Assembly (NCBI GenBank): GCA_964420365.1
Contig: CAYQTA010000016.1
Location: 1-56,603 of the forward strand
DNA from: JAMOQA01 sp964420365
GTDB lineage: Bacteria > Acidobacteriota > Polarisedimenticolia > J045
Length of the DNA: 56,603 nucleotides
Direction: 5' to 3'
The position numbers were made by a program, and so were the translations under genes. Each line of letters begins with the position of its first letter. Position 1 is the stretch's first letter. Of the stretch, positions 7,711 to 16,499 are shown one piece after another. Under the pieces are notes generated by a model. The model had not been told where the DNA came from. It did no database searches and saw only the letters and a program-made list of their open reading frames with translations.

Positions 7711-8901
7711 TCAGGAGACGACGCCGTGCTTCTTCCCGACCTTCGTGAAGGCCTCGATCGCCCGGTCGAGGTGCTCCTTCTCGTGGGCGGCGGAGACCTG
7801 GACGCGGATCCGGGCCTCTCCCTTCGGCACGACCGGGTAGAAGAAGCCGATCACGTAGATCCCCTCCTCGAGCAGGTCGTCGGCCATCTTCTGGGCGAGG
7901 ACCGCGTCGTAGAGCATGATCGGCACGATCGGGTGCCACCCCGGCTTGATGTCGAAGCCGGCGGCGGTCATCTGCTCGCGGAAGTACTTCGTGTTGCTCT
8001 CCAGCCGGTCCCGCAGCTCCGTCGTCTCGGAGAGCCGGTCGAGCACGGCGATCGACGCGCCGACGACGACCGGCGCGAGGGCGTTCGAGAACAGGTAGGG
8101 CCGCGAACGCTGCCGCATCAGGTCGACGATCTCCCGGTGGCTGGCGATGAAGCCGCCGGAGGCCCCGCCGAGCGCCTTCCCGAGCGTGCTGGTCACGATG
8201 TCGACCCGGTCCTGGACCCCCCAGTACTCCGGCGTACCGCGGCCGGTCTTCCCGACGAAGCCGGTGGCATGGGAGTCGTCGACCATGACCAGGGCGTCGT
8301 ACTTCTCGGCGAGGTCGCAGATCTCCGGGAGCGGGGCGACGTCGCCGTCCATCGAGAAGACGCCGTCCGTCGCGATCATCCGGAAGCGGGCTCCCTGCGC
8401 CTCCTTCAGCTTCGCCTCCAGGTCGTTCATGTCGCCGTGCTGGAAGATGTACCGCTTCGCCTTGCACAGGCGGATGCCGTCGATGATCGACGCGTGGTTG
8501 AGCCGGTCGGTGATGATCGCGTCCTGCTCGCCGAGCAGCGGCTCGAAGACACCGCCGTTGGCGTCGAAGGCGGCGGCGTAGAGGATCGAGTCGTCCAGCC
8601 CCAGGAACCTCGCGATCTTCTCCTCGAGCTCCCGGTGGATGTCGAGCGTCCCGCAGATGAAGCGGACGGAGGACATCCCGTAGCCCCGCTCGTCGAGGAC
8701 GCGGTGGGCCGCCTCGATCAGCCAGGAGGCCCCGGAAAGGCCGAGGTAGTTGTTGGCGCAGAAGTTGATCACCTTCCGGCCGTCGGCCAGGGTGATCTCC
8801 GCCCCCTGGGGGCTCGCGATGATCCGCTCGGTCTTCCACAGGCCCGACTCGCGGATCCCGTCGAGCTCCTGCCGGAGGAAATCGCGCAGCTTGCCGTACA
8901 T
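7711..8901 (-). CDS. kbl: Glycine C-acetyltransferase (2-amino-3-ketobutyrate CoA ligase)
   Basis: A 396-residue alpha-oxoamine synthase, the same length as E. coli Kbl. Characteristic segments: INFCANNYLGLSGAS, GYGMSSVRFICGT, DDSHATGFVGKTGRG, and PLP Lys242 in TSTLGKALGGASGGF. It cleaves 2-amino-3-oxobutyrate with CoA into glycine and acetyl-CoA, the second step of threonine degradation. AAAGGAGG lies 7 bases upstream of the ATG. The usual partner threonine dehydrogenase (tdh) is not in the window. The sequence is markedly conserved compared with its neighbours. The related AONS and serine palmitoyltransferase are less likely given the FICGTLDIHRELE signature. Confidence 0.95.
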   Translation of the reverse strand: MYGKLRDFLRQELDGIRESGLWKTERIIASPQGAEITLADGRKVINFCANNYLGLSGASWLIEAAHRVLDERGYGMSSVRFICGTLDIHRELEEKIARFLGLDDSILYAAAFDANGGVFEPLLGEQDAIITDRLNHASIIDGIRLCKAKRYIFQHGDMNDLEAKLKEAQGARFRMIATDGVFSMDGDVAPLPEICDLAEKYDALVMVDDSHATGFVGKTGRGTPEYWGVQDRVDIVTSTLGKALGGASGGFIASHREIVDLMRQRSRPYLFSNALAPVVVGASIAVLDRLSETTELRDRLESNTKYFREQMTAAGFDIKPGWHPIVPIMLYDAVLAQKMADDLLEEGIYVIGFFYPVVPKGEARIRVQVSAAHEKEHLDRAIEAFTKVGKKHGVVS

Positions 8902-8920
8902 GACGCCTCCTTTCCTGGGC

Positions 8921-9499
8921 TCAGCGAACGTACAGGTCGACCCGGCGGAACAGGTGCACCGTCCCGGCCACCAGCAGGAAGACCCACAGCACGAAGAAGA
9001 CGACCGCCCCGGCGAACGCCCACCAGGGCACCGTCGCCGCGACCAGGTCCCACAGGGTGGCGTCGGCCGGCGCGGCCCCCTGCTTCTTCAGGGCGGCGAG
9101 GCCGAAGCTCATCATGCCCAGCAGGTGCTCCCGGGGCCAGAGGGCCGCGATCGCCAGCACGAGACCGCCCCAGCCGGTCAGCGGCCACAGCAGGCGCGCC
9201 ATCCGCCGCCGCGCCAGCAGGAGGCCGCCCGACAGGAGCAGGAGCACGGCCACCGCCAGGTGGGTCCACGTGAAGACCTTCCAGAGGCGGACGATCTGCC
9301 GGAAGTCCGCCCCGGGGGGCCGCCGCCAGGGCACCAGGTAGTCGAAGAACGGGATCGCCCCCACCGGGATCGCCCCGGGCGCCACGCGCGCGACGATCCA
9401 CAGGCCCCCGACCAGGACGCCGGTGAAGACCGTCAGCAGGCCGAGCACGCGGCCCCAGCTCTCCGCCTCGAACCAGCCCTGCCGCGCTCCCGGGGCCAT
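8921..9499 (-). CDS. Four-helix integral membrane protein of unknown function
   Basis: A 192-residue protein with four predicted transmembrane helices: about 18-40 (VLGLLTVFTGVLVGGLWIVA), 78-98, 105-122 and 155-180 (WWAFAGAVVFFVLWVFLLVAGTVHLF). A loop between helices 1 and 2 is rich in proline and aromatic residues (FFDYLVPWRRPPGADF). I recognise no family. Start ATG at 9497-9499 is the only one preceding helix 1. It sits 20 bases downstream of the shikimate-kinase-like gene and 19 bases upstream of kbl, so these are probably co-transcribed. Confidence 0.75.
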   Translation of the reverse strand: MAPGARQGWFEAESWGRVLGLLTVFTGVLVGGLWIVARVAPGAIPVGAIPFFDYLVPWRRPPGADFRQIVRLWKVFTWTHLAVAVLLLLSGGLLLARRRMARLLWPLTGWGGLVLAIAALWPREHLLGMMSFGLAALKKQGAAPADATLWDLVAATVPWWAFAGAVVFFVLWVFLLVAGTVHLFRRVDLYVR

Positions 9500-9519
9500 C
9501 AGCGGTCCTCCCGGCCCCG

Positions 9520-10047
9520 TCAGCGGAGCTTCTCGGTCCAGACCCGGTCCTCCAGGCGCTGGAGGATCTCGTCGGCGATCTCGTCCGGGGTCCGGCCCAG
9601 GGTCTCGACGACGACGTCCGCCTTCTCGTACTCCTGCCGGAACGTCTCGTACCGGTTGATGAAGGTCTCGTGCCCCTCCGGGTCGGCCCGGAGCGAGCCC
9701 TTCTCGATCGCGCCGGCGATGCACTCCTCGAGGGACGCGTCGACGAAGACGGTCACCCCCGCCTGCTCCATCGTCCGCCGGTTGCCGCGGTCGAGGAACG
9801 TCCGCGTGCCGAGGACGCAGATCGACGGCGGGCCGGTGGCGACGGCGACCAGGGCCCGGCGCTGGCGCTGCCGGAAGCCGCTGTCCCCCTCCTTGCGCAG
9901 GACCTCGACGAGGGGCATCCGGGCCGAGGCCTCGATCACCTCGTCCAGCACGAAGAACGGGCGGTCGAGCCGGTCCGCGAGGACGCGGCCGACCTCGGCC
10001 CGCGGGGAGCCCTCGTACCCGAGGACGAACAGTCGATCGGGAATCAT
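9520..10047 (-). CDS. Shikimate kinase-like protein with degenerate P-loop
   Basis: A 175-residue protein aligning end to end with shikimate kinase: FVLGYEGSPRAEVGRVLADRL in place of the P-loop, FFVLDEVIEASARMPLVEVLRKEGDSGFRQRQRRAL for the shikimate-binding DE…GFR region, GTRTFLDRGNRRTMEQAGVTVFVDAS for the GGG/W segment, and R in INRYETFRQEYEKAD for the lid. The Walker A lysine and Ser/Thr are missing (GYEGSPRAE instead of GxxGxGKS/T). Catalysis as a standard kinase is therefore doubtful. GGAGGTGAG precedes the ATG. It may be a regulatory relic or bind a different ligand. Confidence 0.8.
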   Translation of the reverse strand: MIPDRLFVLGYEGSPRAEVGRVLADRLDRPFFVLDEVIEASARMPLVEVLRKEGDSGFRQRQRRALVAVATGPPSICVLGTRTFLDRGNRRTMEQAGVTVFVDASLEECIAGAIEKGSLRADPEGHETFINRYETFRQEYEKADVVVETLGRTPDEIADEILQRLEDRVWTEKLR

Positions 10048-10050
10048 GCC

Positions 10051-10782
10051 TCACTCACCTCCCGGGGCCGCCGGCCCGGGCCGGCCGCTCCCGTCAGCGC
10101 CGGGAATCGAGGGATCCCCGGCATGCACCCATCCCTTCTCCCCGGCGCGCACGGGAAAGGGCAACGTGTTCTCTTCCGGGGTGCGCGGGCAGACGTAGAT
10201 CTTCCTGCCGTAGGCGCAGAGGGGATGGTAGGCCAGGTTGAAGTCGAGAACATACCAGTCGTCCGGCCCGGGGGCCAGATCGACGTAGCGGCCGACGACG
10301 TAGGTCTCCTTCCCGGACGTGGCGTCCCGGAAGGGGAGAAACAGGTCGTCCTCGTGGCCGGGCGGCAGGTCCTTGAGCCGGTAGACCTGGAGCCGCCAGC
10401 GCTTCCCGTCGTGGTCGAACTCGACGTAGCCGACCTTCGCCGCCGGCCGCTCCCTGCCCGAGGTGGTCACCACGATGAACGGGACCTCCTCGGGCCACCG
10501 GTGCAGCTTGACGACGAACCGCCATGCCGGGTCGTAGGGCCAGTACCGGAGCCCCCGGAACGACGCCCGCAGGTCCTCGCGGATCGGCGAGTCCGGGTCG
10601 GTCCGGAACTCCTCGTCCTTCGCGGCGCGGCGCGCCGCGACCTCCTCCGGCGAGAGGAACGGCATCTCTTCCGCGGGCGGCGGCGTCTCCGCCGGCGGGG
10701 CCGACGGGCCGCAACCCGCGAGGCCCGGAATCGCCAGGGCGAGGGCGAAGGCGAGGCTCGGCCCGGGGAACGCGGTGCGCAT
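10051..10782 (-). CDS. DUF1684 family lipoprotein
   Basis: A 243-residue lipoprotein: signal MRTAFPGPSLAFALALAIPG followed by the lipobox LAGC (Cys at residue 24). The mature domain carries the DUF1684 hallmarks, ending in YVLDFNLAYHPLCAYGRKIYVCPRTPEENTLPFPVRAGEKGW. This corresponds to the family motif DFN.AYNP.CAY…CP.PP.EN.LP..I.AGE. Function of DUF1684 is unknown, though its C-terminal motif suggests a small-molecule or metal-binding surface. It ends 3 bases before the shikimate-kinase-like gene start and begins 3 bases after the PLP enzyme stop, giving a tight operon. Confidence 0.85.
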   Translation of the reverse strand: MRTAFPGPSLAFALALAIPGLAGCGPSAPPAETPPPAEEMPFLSPEEVAARRAAKDEEFRTDPDSPIREDLRASFRGLRYWPYDPAWRFVVKLHRWPEEVPFIVVTTSGRERPAAKVGYVEFDHDGKRWRLQVYRLKDLPPGHEDDLFLPFRDATSGKETYVVGRYVDLAPGPDDWYVLDFNLAYHPLCAYGRKIYVCPRTPEENTLPFPVRAGEKGWVHAGDPSIPGADGSGRPGPAAPGGE

Positions 10783-10785
10783 CGA

Positions 10786-12126
10786 TCACTTCCCGGCGAC
10801 GCGGTCGAACGAGGCCGCCAGGTCGCGGATGATGTCGTCCGGGTGCTCGATGCCGATCGAGAGCCGGATCCCGCCGGGATCGATCCCGGCGCCGAGCTTG
10901 GCGTCCTCGGGGACGACCGCGTGGGTCATCGCCGCCGGCATCTCGATCAGGGTCCGGAGCTGGCCCAGGCTGACCGCGAGGGTGATCGTGTAGGCGTTCT
11001 CCGCCACGTCGTCGACGAACCGCTTCGCCAGCTCGAACCGCTCCCGCGGCTCTCCCGCGAGCTCGAAGTAGATCATGAACCCCGGCATGAACTCGCCGTC
11101 GAAGTCGAGCATCTGCTTCCGGGCGATCTCCTTCCAGGGAAAGTCCTCGCGGCCCGGGTAGTGGACGCGGCCGACCATCGGGTGGTCCGCGAGGAAGTCG
11201 GCGACCTTTCGCGCCACCCCGGCCTGGCGATGGATCCGCATGTTCAGGGTAGGCAGGCCGTAGACCAGCGTCGGCCAGGCCGACTTGGGGGCGAGGACGC
11301 CGCCGAAGTCCTTGCGGTAGAGGATCAGCTGGCTCTCGAGGGAGGCCGGCCCGGCGACGACGCCGCCCATGTCGGTGCCGAAGCCGCCGACGTTCTTGGT
11401 GAGGGAATAGGCCACCAGGTCGGCCCCGTGCCGGAGGGGCCGCTGGCCGGCGGGCGTCGCGAACGTGTTGTCCACGACGGTCCAGATCCTCTCCTCCGGC
11501 GACCGGTTCTCGTTGTGCCGCGCGACGACCCTCGCGACGGCCTCGATGTCGATCACCTCGAGGATCGGGTTCGTCGGGGTCTCGAAGTAGACGACCCGGG
11601 TCTCCGGCCGGATCACCTCGTCGAGGACCGCGGGGTCGGTCAGGTCGACGTAGCTCCCCTCGATCCCGTAGCGGGGAAGCCACCCGGTCAGAAGGCTGTA
11701 GGTGCAACCGTAGAGGGTGCGATGGGCGACGAAGTGCTCGCCCTGGCGGAGCAGCACGCCGAACGCCGCCGAGATCGCCGCCATGCCGGTGGCGAAGCAG
11801 AGGGCCATCTCGGCCCCCTCGGCCATCGCCAGGTGGTCCTCGAGCATCGCCCGGGTCGGCTCGTCCAGCCGGTCGTAGATGTAGACCGGGTGGCGGCGGT
11901 ACTCCCGCTCCTCCGGGTCGGCGAACTCCTGGAACCCCATCGCGCCACGCTCGGCGCTGTCCAGCCGGTAGGTCACCGAGCTGGAGAGGGGCGGGACGAC
12001 GTGGTGGTCGTAGTCCCACTGGCCGGTCCGGTGCCGGCCGTGGACGAGGAACGAGCGCAGGTTGTAGTTCCCCTCCCGAACCTCCTTGTGGAAGGGGGTC
12101 TCGTCGGGTCGCTTCCGGTCGTTCAT
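10786..12126 (-). CDS. PLP-dependent trans-sulfuration enzyme (cystathionine gamma-synthase/methionine gamma-lyase family)
   Basis: A 446-residue Cys/Met-metabolism enzyme. Motifs include YIYDRLDEPTRAMLEDHLA, ALCFATGMAAISAAFGVLL, VYFETPTNPILEVIDI, DNTFATPAGQRPLRHGADLV, and PLP Lys244 in YSLTKNVGGFGTD. The C-terminus SLGQLRTLIEMPAAMTHAVVP and GGIRLSIGIEHPDDIIRDL is typical. It could be a cystathionine synthase or lyase, a methionine gamma-lyase or an O-acyl-homoserine sulfhydrylase; sequence alone does not decide. It lacks sulfur-pathway neighbours. A GGGTATCCTCT element (12166-12177, minus strand), about 40 bases upstream, may be its -10 region. Confidence 0.9.
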   Translation of the reverse strand: MNDRKRPDETPFHKEVREGNYNLRSFLVHGRHRTGQWDYDHHVVPPLSSSVTYRLDSAERGAMGFQEFADPEEREYRRHPVYIYDRLDEPTRAMLEDHLAMAEGAEMALCFATGMAAISAAFGVLLRQGEHFVAHRTLYGCTYSLLTGWLPRYGIEGSYVDLTDPAVLDEVIRPETRVVYFETPTNPILEVIDIEAVARVVARHNENRSPEERIWTVVDNTFATPAGQRPLRHGADLVAYSLTKNVGGFGTDMGGVVAGPASLESQLILYRKDFGGVLAPKSAWPTLVYGLPTLNMRIHRQAGVARKVADFLADHPMVGRVHYPGREDFPWKEIARKQMLDFDGEFMPGFMIYFELAGEPRERFELAKRFVDDVAENAYTITLAVSLGQLRTLIEMPAAMTHAVVPEDAKLGAGIDPGGIRLSIGIEHPDDIIRDLAASFDRVAGK

Positions 12127-12219
12127 CGGGCACCTCTCGGGAGGACGTCTCTCCCCGGAAAGGGAAGAGGATACCCCATCCCCGCGCCCCCCCGGGAAGC
12201 CGGGGCGGCCCCGTCGCCG

Positions 12220-15200
12220 CTACCAGGCGACCGGCAGCCGGGCCCGCTGGCCGGTCCGTTTCGAGCGGAAGACGACGTACCCCTCCTGGCGCCCGTGGGC
12301 CCAGAGGGCCGCCGTGATCCGGACGTCGTCCCGGCAGTACCGCTCGACCAGGTCGAACCGGCCCTCCGCCACCCAGGCGAGGGACTGGAGCCCGTCGGCG
12401 GACTTCCCCTCCCCGATCGTCTCCTTCGCCAGGTGGGCGAGCGACAGGCGAAAGCCGAGGCGCGCCCGGACCTCGGAGAGCAGGTCGAGGGTGCGGACCC
12501 GCCGGACGCGGTCACCGGCGTACGCCTCGAGGACGGCGAGGTCGAACCGGTCGACGTTGAACCCGACGACCCGGTCGGCGGCGAGCAGGTCCTCGACGAG
12601 TTCCTCGGCGTCCTCCTCGAAGTAGGTCCGGAAGGCGCCGGTCTCGCCGTCCAGCACCACCCCGAGGGCGAGGCCCATCTCCCGGACGTTCCCCCACCCG
12701 CCGACGTCCCGGGCCCCGCGCAGGGTCTCGAGGTCGAAGAAGAGCCAGCGGCCCTCCTCCGGGTGGAGCAGCTCCGCGGGCCGGGCGAGCCCCTCCGGCC
12801 AGGGCTCGTCCTCGAGGAGGACGACGGCCGGCGCCGCGGCCCCGGTGGACGCGCGCGCGGCCCCGGGGGAACGGGTTCCCGGGGGGGCGGCAGGGCCGCC
12901 GCCCGGCGGCCCGCCTCGCGCCGCAGGCTCCCGGGCAGGGCCGACCCGAACGCCCGGCGCGGTGCGGCCCGTCGCCTCCTCGCCCGGCCCGAGGAACCCC
13001 TCCGGCAGCGGCCCCCCGCCGCGGACCCCCCCGTGCACCCCGCGCCGGTGCCGGGAGAGGGCCGCCGCGACCTCGTCCTTCCCCGCCGCGGGCCGCCGGG
13101 GAAGCTCCACCTCGCCGAGGGCCACCCGGAGGACCGCCGCCGCCCCCGCCTTGTCGAGGGGACGGTTCCCCGAGCCGCACTTCGGCGAGTGGATGCAGGC
13201 CGGGCACCCGTCCTCGCACGGGCATTCCGTCACGAGGCGCAGGGTCCGCTCGAGCAGCTCCTCCGCCCGCTCGTACCCGGTGCGGGCAAGGCCGACCCCG
13301 CCGGGCACCCCGTCGTAGACGAAGATCGCCGGCCCCCCGACCCGGGGGTGCCGGGCGTAGGAGATCCCCCCGAGGTCCCACCGGTCGCAGATCGCGAGGA
13401 GCGGGAACAGGCCGATCTCCGCGTGCTCGACGGCGTGCAGGCTGCCGGCCGGGTCGTACCCCTCGGCGACCAGCCAGGCGAGCAGGTCCTCCGGCAGCTC
13501 GAGCCACGCGCCGGTGGTCTCCAGCACCTGGGGCGGCGCCTCGAGGGGGTGGCGGGAGATCTCCTCCTGGGTGAACAGCCGCTTCTTCGCGTACCCCTCG
13601 ATGAAGGTCGTCACCCGCAGCCGCCCGTGGGCGAGGCGCCCCGGGCCGAGGGGCCGCTCGGCGAACCGCTCGAGGATCTCGGTCTCCTTGCGGGCGTAGA
13701 CCTGGGTGAAGTGATCGACCTCGTCCCGCTCGAGGACGATCACGTGGCGGTCGGGATCGAGCTCGCGCGAGACGTACGTCTGCCCGGCGTGGAGGTAGAC
13801 CGCCCCGGGATGCCCCTCGAACCAGGCCCGCGCGTCGTCGAGGGTGCCGAGGGTCCGGCCGGAGCCCGCCTCGACGAGCTGCCAGGTCGTCCCGGTGCTG
13901 CGCAGGGAGACCTCCCGCTGGGGGCGCCGGCGGAGCGTCGCGTACGCCTCCCGCTCGTCGAGGCGCAGCAGCCGCCCCTCGGCGGCCAGCCGCTCGGCCC
14001 GCCGGACCGCCGCCTCCCCGCCGAGGGCCGCGAGGTCCGCCGGGGCGAGGGGCGCCTCCGCCGCGGCGCAGACCAGGTGGGCGTCGGCGATCGCGTCGTT
14101 GCCCGGGTCGAGGACCACCCGCTCGAACGAACCCGAGAAGAACTGCTCCGGGTGACGGACGACGTACCGGTCGAGGGCGTCCGGCAGGGCGACCAGCACC
14201 GCGAGGGACTCCCGGTCCTGGCGGCCCGCCCGCCCGATCCGCTGCCAGGCGGTGGCGAGGGAGCCGGGGTAGCCGACGAGGATGCAGGCGTCGAGGCCGC
14301 CGACGTCGATCCCCGCCTCGAGGGCCGAGGTGCTGATCACGCCGGCCAGCTCCCCGCCGAACAGGCGCCGCTCGATCTCGCGCCGCTCCTCCGGGAGGTA
14401 CCCGGCCCGGTAGCTCGCCACCCGGGGGGCGAGCCGCGGCCAGCCCCGGGCGAGCCACTGGTGCATGAGCTCGGTGACGCGCCGGGCCCTGGTGAACGCG
14501 ATCGTCCGGTGGCCCGCCTCGATGGCGAGGGCGAGGGCCCGGACGGCGACGGTGTAGGGGCTGACCATGTCCGGCTCGAGGAAGACGACGTGCCGGGCGG
14601 ACCGGGGTGCGCCGGACCGGTCGACGACGGCGAACGGCTCGCCGCAGAGCGTCTCGATGAACTCGCCGGGCGCGCCGATCGTCGCGGAGCCGGCGACGAG
14701 CCGTGGCCGGGCCCCGGCCCGGCGGGCGATCCGCAGGAGCCGCCGGAGCACGTGGTGGACGTGGGCGCCGAAGATTCCACGGTAGACGTGGGCCTCGTCG
14801 AGGACGACGAGGGAGAGCCTCCCGAGGAACTCCCGCCACGAGTCGTGCCACGGCAGGATCGCCAGGTGCAGCATGTCGGGGTTCGTGACGATGACCGCGG
14901 GCGGCTTCCGGCGGATCTTCCGGCGCAGGGCGTCCGGCGTGTCGCCGTCGTAGACCTCGGCGGCCTCCCCGGGCGCGAGGCCGAGGGGGGCGAGCATCCT
15001 CCGGATCGCGGCGAGCTGGTCCCGGGCGAGGGCCTTCAGCGGGTAAAGGAAGATCGCCCGGGCCTCCGGGTCCTCGGCCCGGCGCGCCAGGAACGCGAGC
15101 AGGTACGCGAGGGTCTTCCCCGAGGCGGTCGGCGTCGCGAGGAGGACGTTCTCGCCGGCCGCGACCCGGTCGAGCGCCTCGGCCTGGTGGACGTAGAGCC

Positions 15201-15354
15201 GCTCGACGCCCAGGGCGGCCAGCGCCTCCCGCGCCCCCGGCGGCCAGGCCCGCGGCTCGGCGTGGCGGGCGGGCTCCGCCCCCGCGACGCCCCGGAAGCG
15301 GACGTGGGGAGCGATCCGCTCCTCCCGCACCAGCCTGTCGACGAACTCGCGCAC
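12220..15354 (-). CDS. MrfA-MrfB fusion: DEAH superfamily 2 helicase with DUF1998 zinc module and C-terminal DEDDy exonuclease
   Basis: A 1044-residue protein. Residues 1-700 form a superfamily 2 helicase: Walker A TPTASGKT at 74-81, DEAH at 186-189, SATIGAP motif III and QRIGRAGRQ motif VI. Residues about 711-726 hold the four-cysteine DUF1998 cluster (CPCEDGCPACIHSPKC), diagnostic of MrfA/YprA. After a Pro/Gly-rich linker, residues about 868-1044 are an RNase H-fold exonuclease: DLE at 874-876, NVDRFD, and YCRDD with Tyr1006 and Asp1010, matching MrfB/YprB. In Bacillus subtilis these are separate products of one operon that repairs mitomycin C lesions. GTG at 15354 was chosen because coding similarity begins there; upstream sequence is a repeat array. 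Confidence 0.88.
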   Translation of the reverse strand: MREFVDRLVREERIAPHVRFRGVAGAEPARHAEPRAWPPGAREALAALGVERLYVHQAEALDRVAAGENVLLATPTASGKTLAYLLAFLARRAEDPEARAIFLYPLKALARDQLAAIRRMLAPLGLAPGEAAEVYDGDTPDALRRKIRRKPPAVIVTNPDMLHLAILPWHDSWREFLGRLSLVVLDEAHVYRGIFGAHVHHVLRRLLRIARRAGARPRLVAGSATIGAPGEFIETLCGEPFAVVDRSGAPRSARHVVFLEPDMVSPYTVAVRALALAIEAGHRTIAFTRARRVTELMHQWLARGWPRLAPRVASYRAGYLPEERREIERRLFGGELAGVISTSALEAGIDVGGLDACILVGYPGSLATAWQRIGRAGRQDRESLAVLVALPDALDRYVVRHPEQFFSGSFERVVLDPGNDAIADAHLVCAAAEAPLAPADLAALGGEAAVRRAERLAAEGRLLRLDEREAYATLRRRPQREVSLRSTGTTWQLVEAGSGRTLGTLDDARAWFEGHPGAVYLHAGQTYVSRELDPDRHVIVLERDEVDHFTQVYARKETEILERFAERPLGPGRLAHGRLRVTTFIEGYAKKRLFTQEEISRHPLEAPPQVLETTGAWLELPEDLLAWLVAEGYDPAGSLHAVEHAEIGLFPLLAICDRWDLGGISYARHPRVGGPAIFVYDGVPGGVGLARTGYERAEELLERTLRLVTECPCEDGCPACIHSPKCGSGNRPLDKAGAAAVLRVALGEVELPRRPAAGKDEVAAALSRHRRGVHGGVRGGGPLPEGFLGPGEEATGRTAPGVRVGPAREPAARGGPPGGGPAAPPGTRSPGAARASTGAAAPAVVLLEDEPWPEGLARPAELLHPEEGRWLFFDLETLRGARDVGGWGNVREMGLALGVVLDGETGAFRTYFEEDAEELVEDLLAADRVVGFNVDRFDLAVLEAYAGDRVRRVRTLDLLSEVRARLGFRLSLAHLAKETIGEGKSADGLQSLAWVAEGRFDLVERYCRDDVRITAALWAHGRQEGYVVFRSKRTGQRARLPVAW

Positions 15355-15492
15355 CGCGTCACCCCGCCCGGCGCCCCGTTCCTCCCCCGCGCCCGGCCCT
15401 CCCCGCCGATCATGCCCGGCCCTCCCGCCCGGCGCACCCCTCCCCCTCCCGCTCCCGGGACCCGATGTCGGACCCGGCCGGAGACGCCCCGC

Positions 15493-15713
15493 CGACAGGG
15501 AACGGGGGAAAACGCACGAATCTCGACAGGGAAGGCACCTTTCTGCAATGTTGCCGACAGAGAACCGGGTTTCACGCGATTCCGGCCCCCGGGAAGGCCA
15601 CGAGAAACGAAGAGCCGACAGACATCCGACGAATGCCCGGCGATGATTCCCCCGAACGTCTTGCAGGAACCCCTGCTCTCTGCTCCGGGCATTGCATTCC
15701 GGCCGGTTCTCCG
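15493..15713. repeat. 31-bp-period array of 23-bp units (array 3), direct block then inverted block
   Basis: This lies in the 530-base gap between the divergent helicase and membrane-protein genes. Three direct copies begin CGACAGRGAA at 15493, 15524 and 15555, exactly 31 bp apart. Each runs CAGRGAA-N11-YGC(A/G)AT or close to it. Two inverted copies occupy 15660-15682 and 15690-15713, their matching ends 31 bp apart. A more decayed direct copy (CGACAGACATCCGACGAAT) starts at 15616. The geometry equals that of arrays 1 and 2 with a different unit sequence. In the remaining 15714-15884 only GC-rich sequence and a ribosome site were seen. Confidence 0.75.
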
Positions 15714-15884
15714 TGCGCGACGGGCTGCAGCCCTTCCCGGGAGAGAATCCCGCGAGATCCGCGGCCCGGGCGTGCCGGGGGAGCGCCGCGCCCGGCGGCG
15801 GTGGAGCCGGGCGCGGAAGGGTGGCAGGCTTCCCCCGGTTCCGCCGCACGACGGGGACGGCGCCGCGTCCCCCGGGAGGTCCCG

Positions 15885-16499
15885 ATGAACGGTCCGCTCC
15901 TCGCCTCGATGCCGCCGATCGCCAAGTCCCTCGAGCTCTGGAGCCTGGTGAGCTTCTTCCAGCTCGCCCTGGCGCTGCTGGTCGTCGGGTTCCTGCTGCA
16001 CCTGGCCGACGACTACTACCGGCGGACGTTCGCGTCGTTCCGGCTGAAGCTCTCGGGCGAGAACTGGGGGATCGTCTTCCTGGTGTTCCGGGACGGCTCG
16101 CTGTTCGCCTCGTTCGTCGCCGGGCTCCTGCTCCTGAACCTCGACATCATGGCGGACATCAAGCTCGCCGTACCGTTCGTGCCGTTCGCGACGGTGCTGA
16201 CCGGGGCGGCCCTGGTCATCAAGCTGACCCGCGACGTCTCGGAGCCCGGCGGCGCGCGGCGCGCCTTCCTCTGGCTGCTCGGCGGGGCGACCGCGCTCGC
16301 GCTCCTCGGCTACGTCTTCGTGATGGAGGCCGCCCCCGACGAGTGGACCAACGCGCCGTTCTGGCGGCTGATGCGCTCGATGCGCTCGAACGAGAACCCC
16401 GCCCTCGCCACCTGGAGCTTCGCGATCGCGTTCCCGCTCCTGCTCCTCGAGTTCGCCTGGCTCCTCGTCGCCGCCGGCCGGCGCGGGGACCGTCAGTAG
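15885..16499 (+). CDS. Integral membrane protein of unknown function
   Basis: A 204-residue protein with four or five predicted helices: about 18-42 (SLVSFFQLALALLVVGFLLHLA), 68-88, 92-112, 126-146 and 178-198 (TWSFAIAFPLLLLEFAWLLVAA). A charged stretch after the first helix (DDYYRRTFASFRLKLSGENWG) and another before the last (FWRLMRSMRSNENPA) are the only polar landmarks. GGGAGG lies 7 bases before the ATG. I do not recognise the family. The gene converges on the UspA gene, overlapping it by 7 bp. Confidence 0.75.
   Translation: MNGPLLASMPPIAKSLELWSLVSFFQLALALLVVGFLLHLADDYYRRTFASFRLKLSGENWGIVFLVFRDGSLFASFVAGLLLLNLDIMADIKLAVPFVPFATVLTGAALVIKLTRDVSEPGGARRAFLWLLGGATALALLGYVFVMEAAPDEWTNAPFWRLMRSMRSNENPALATWSFAIAFPLLLLEFAWLLVAAGRRGDRQ

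Noticed and set aside
15355..15849. N-terminal extension of the helicase through the repeat region
   Set aside because: The frame is open, but the translation is Arg/Pro-rich without similarity to the family, and the DNA is a 31-bp-period repeat array.
9670..15888. Very long plus-strand open frame (about 2070 codons) opposite the pab-kbl-mrf genes
   Set aside because: It lies antisense to six genes with clear family motifs, is an artefact of high GC at third positions, and its translation has no recognisable domain.
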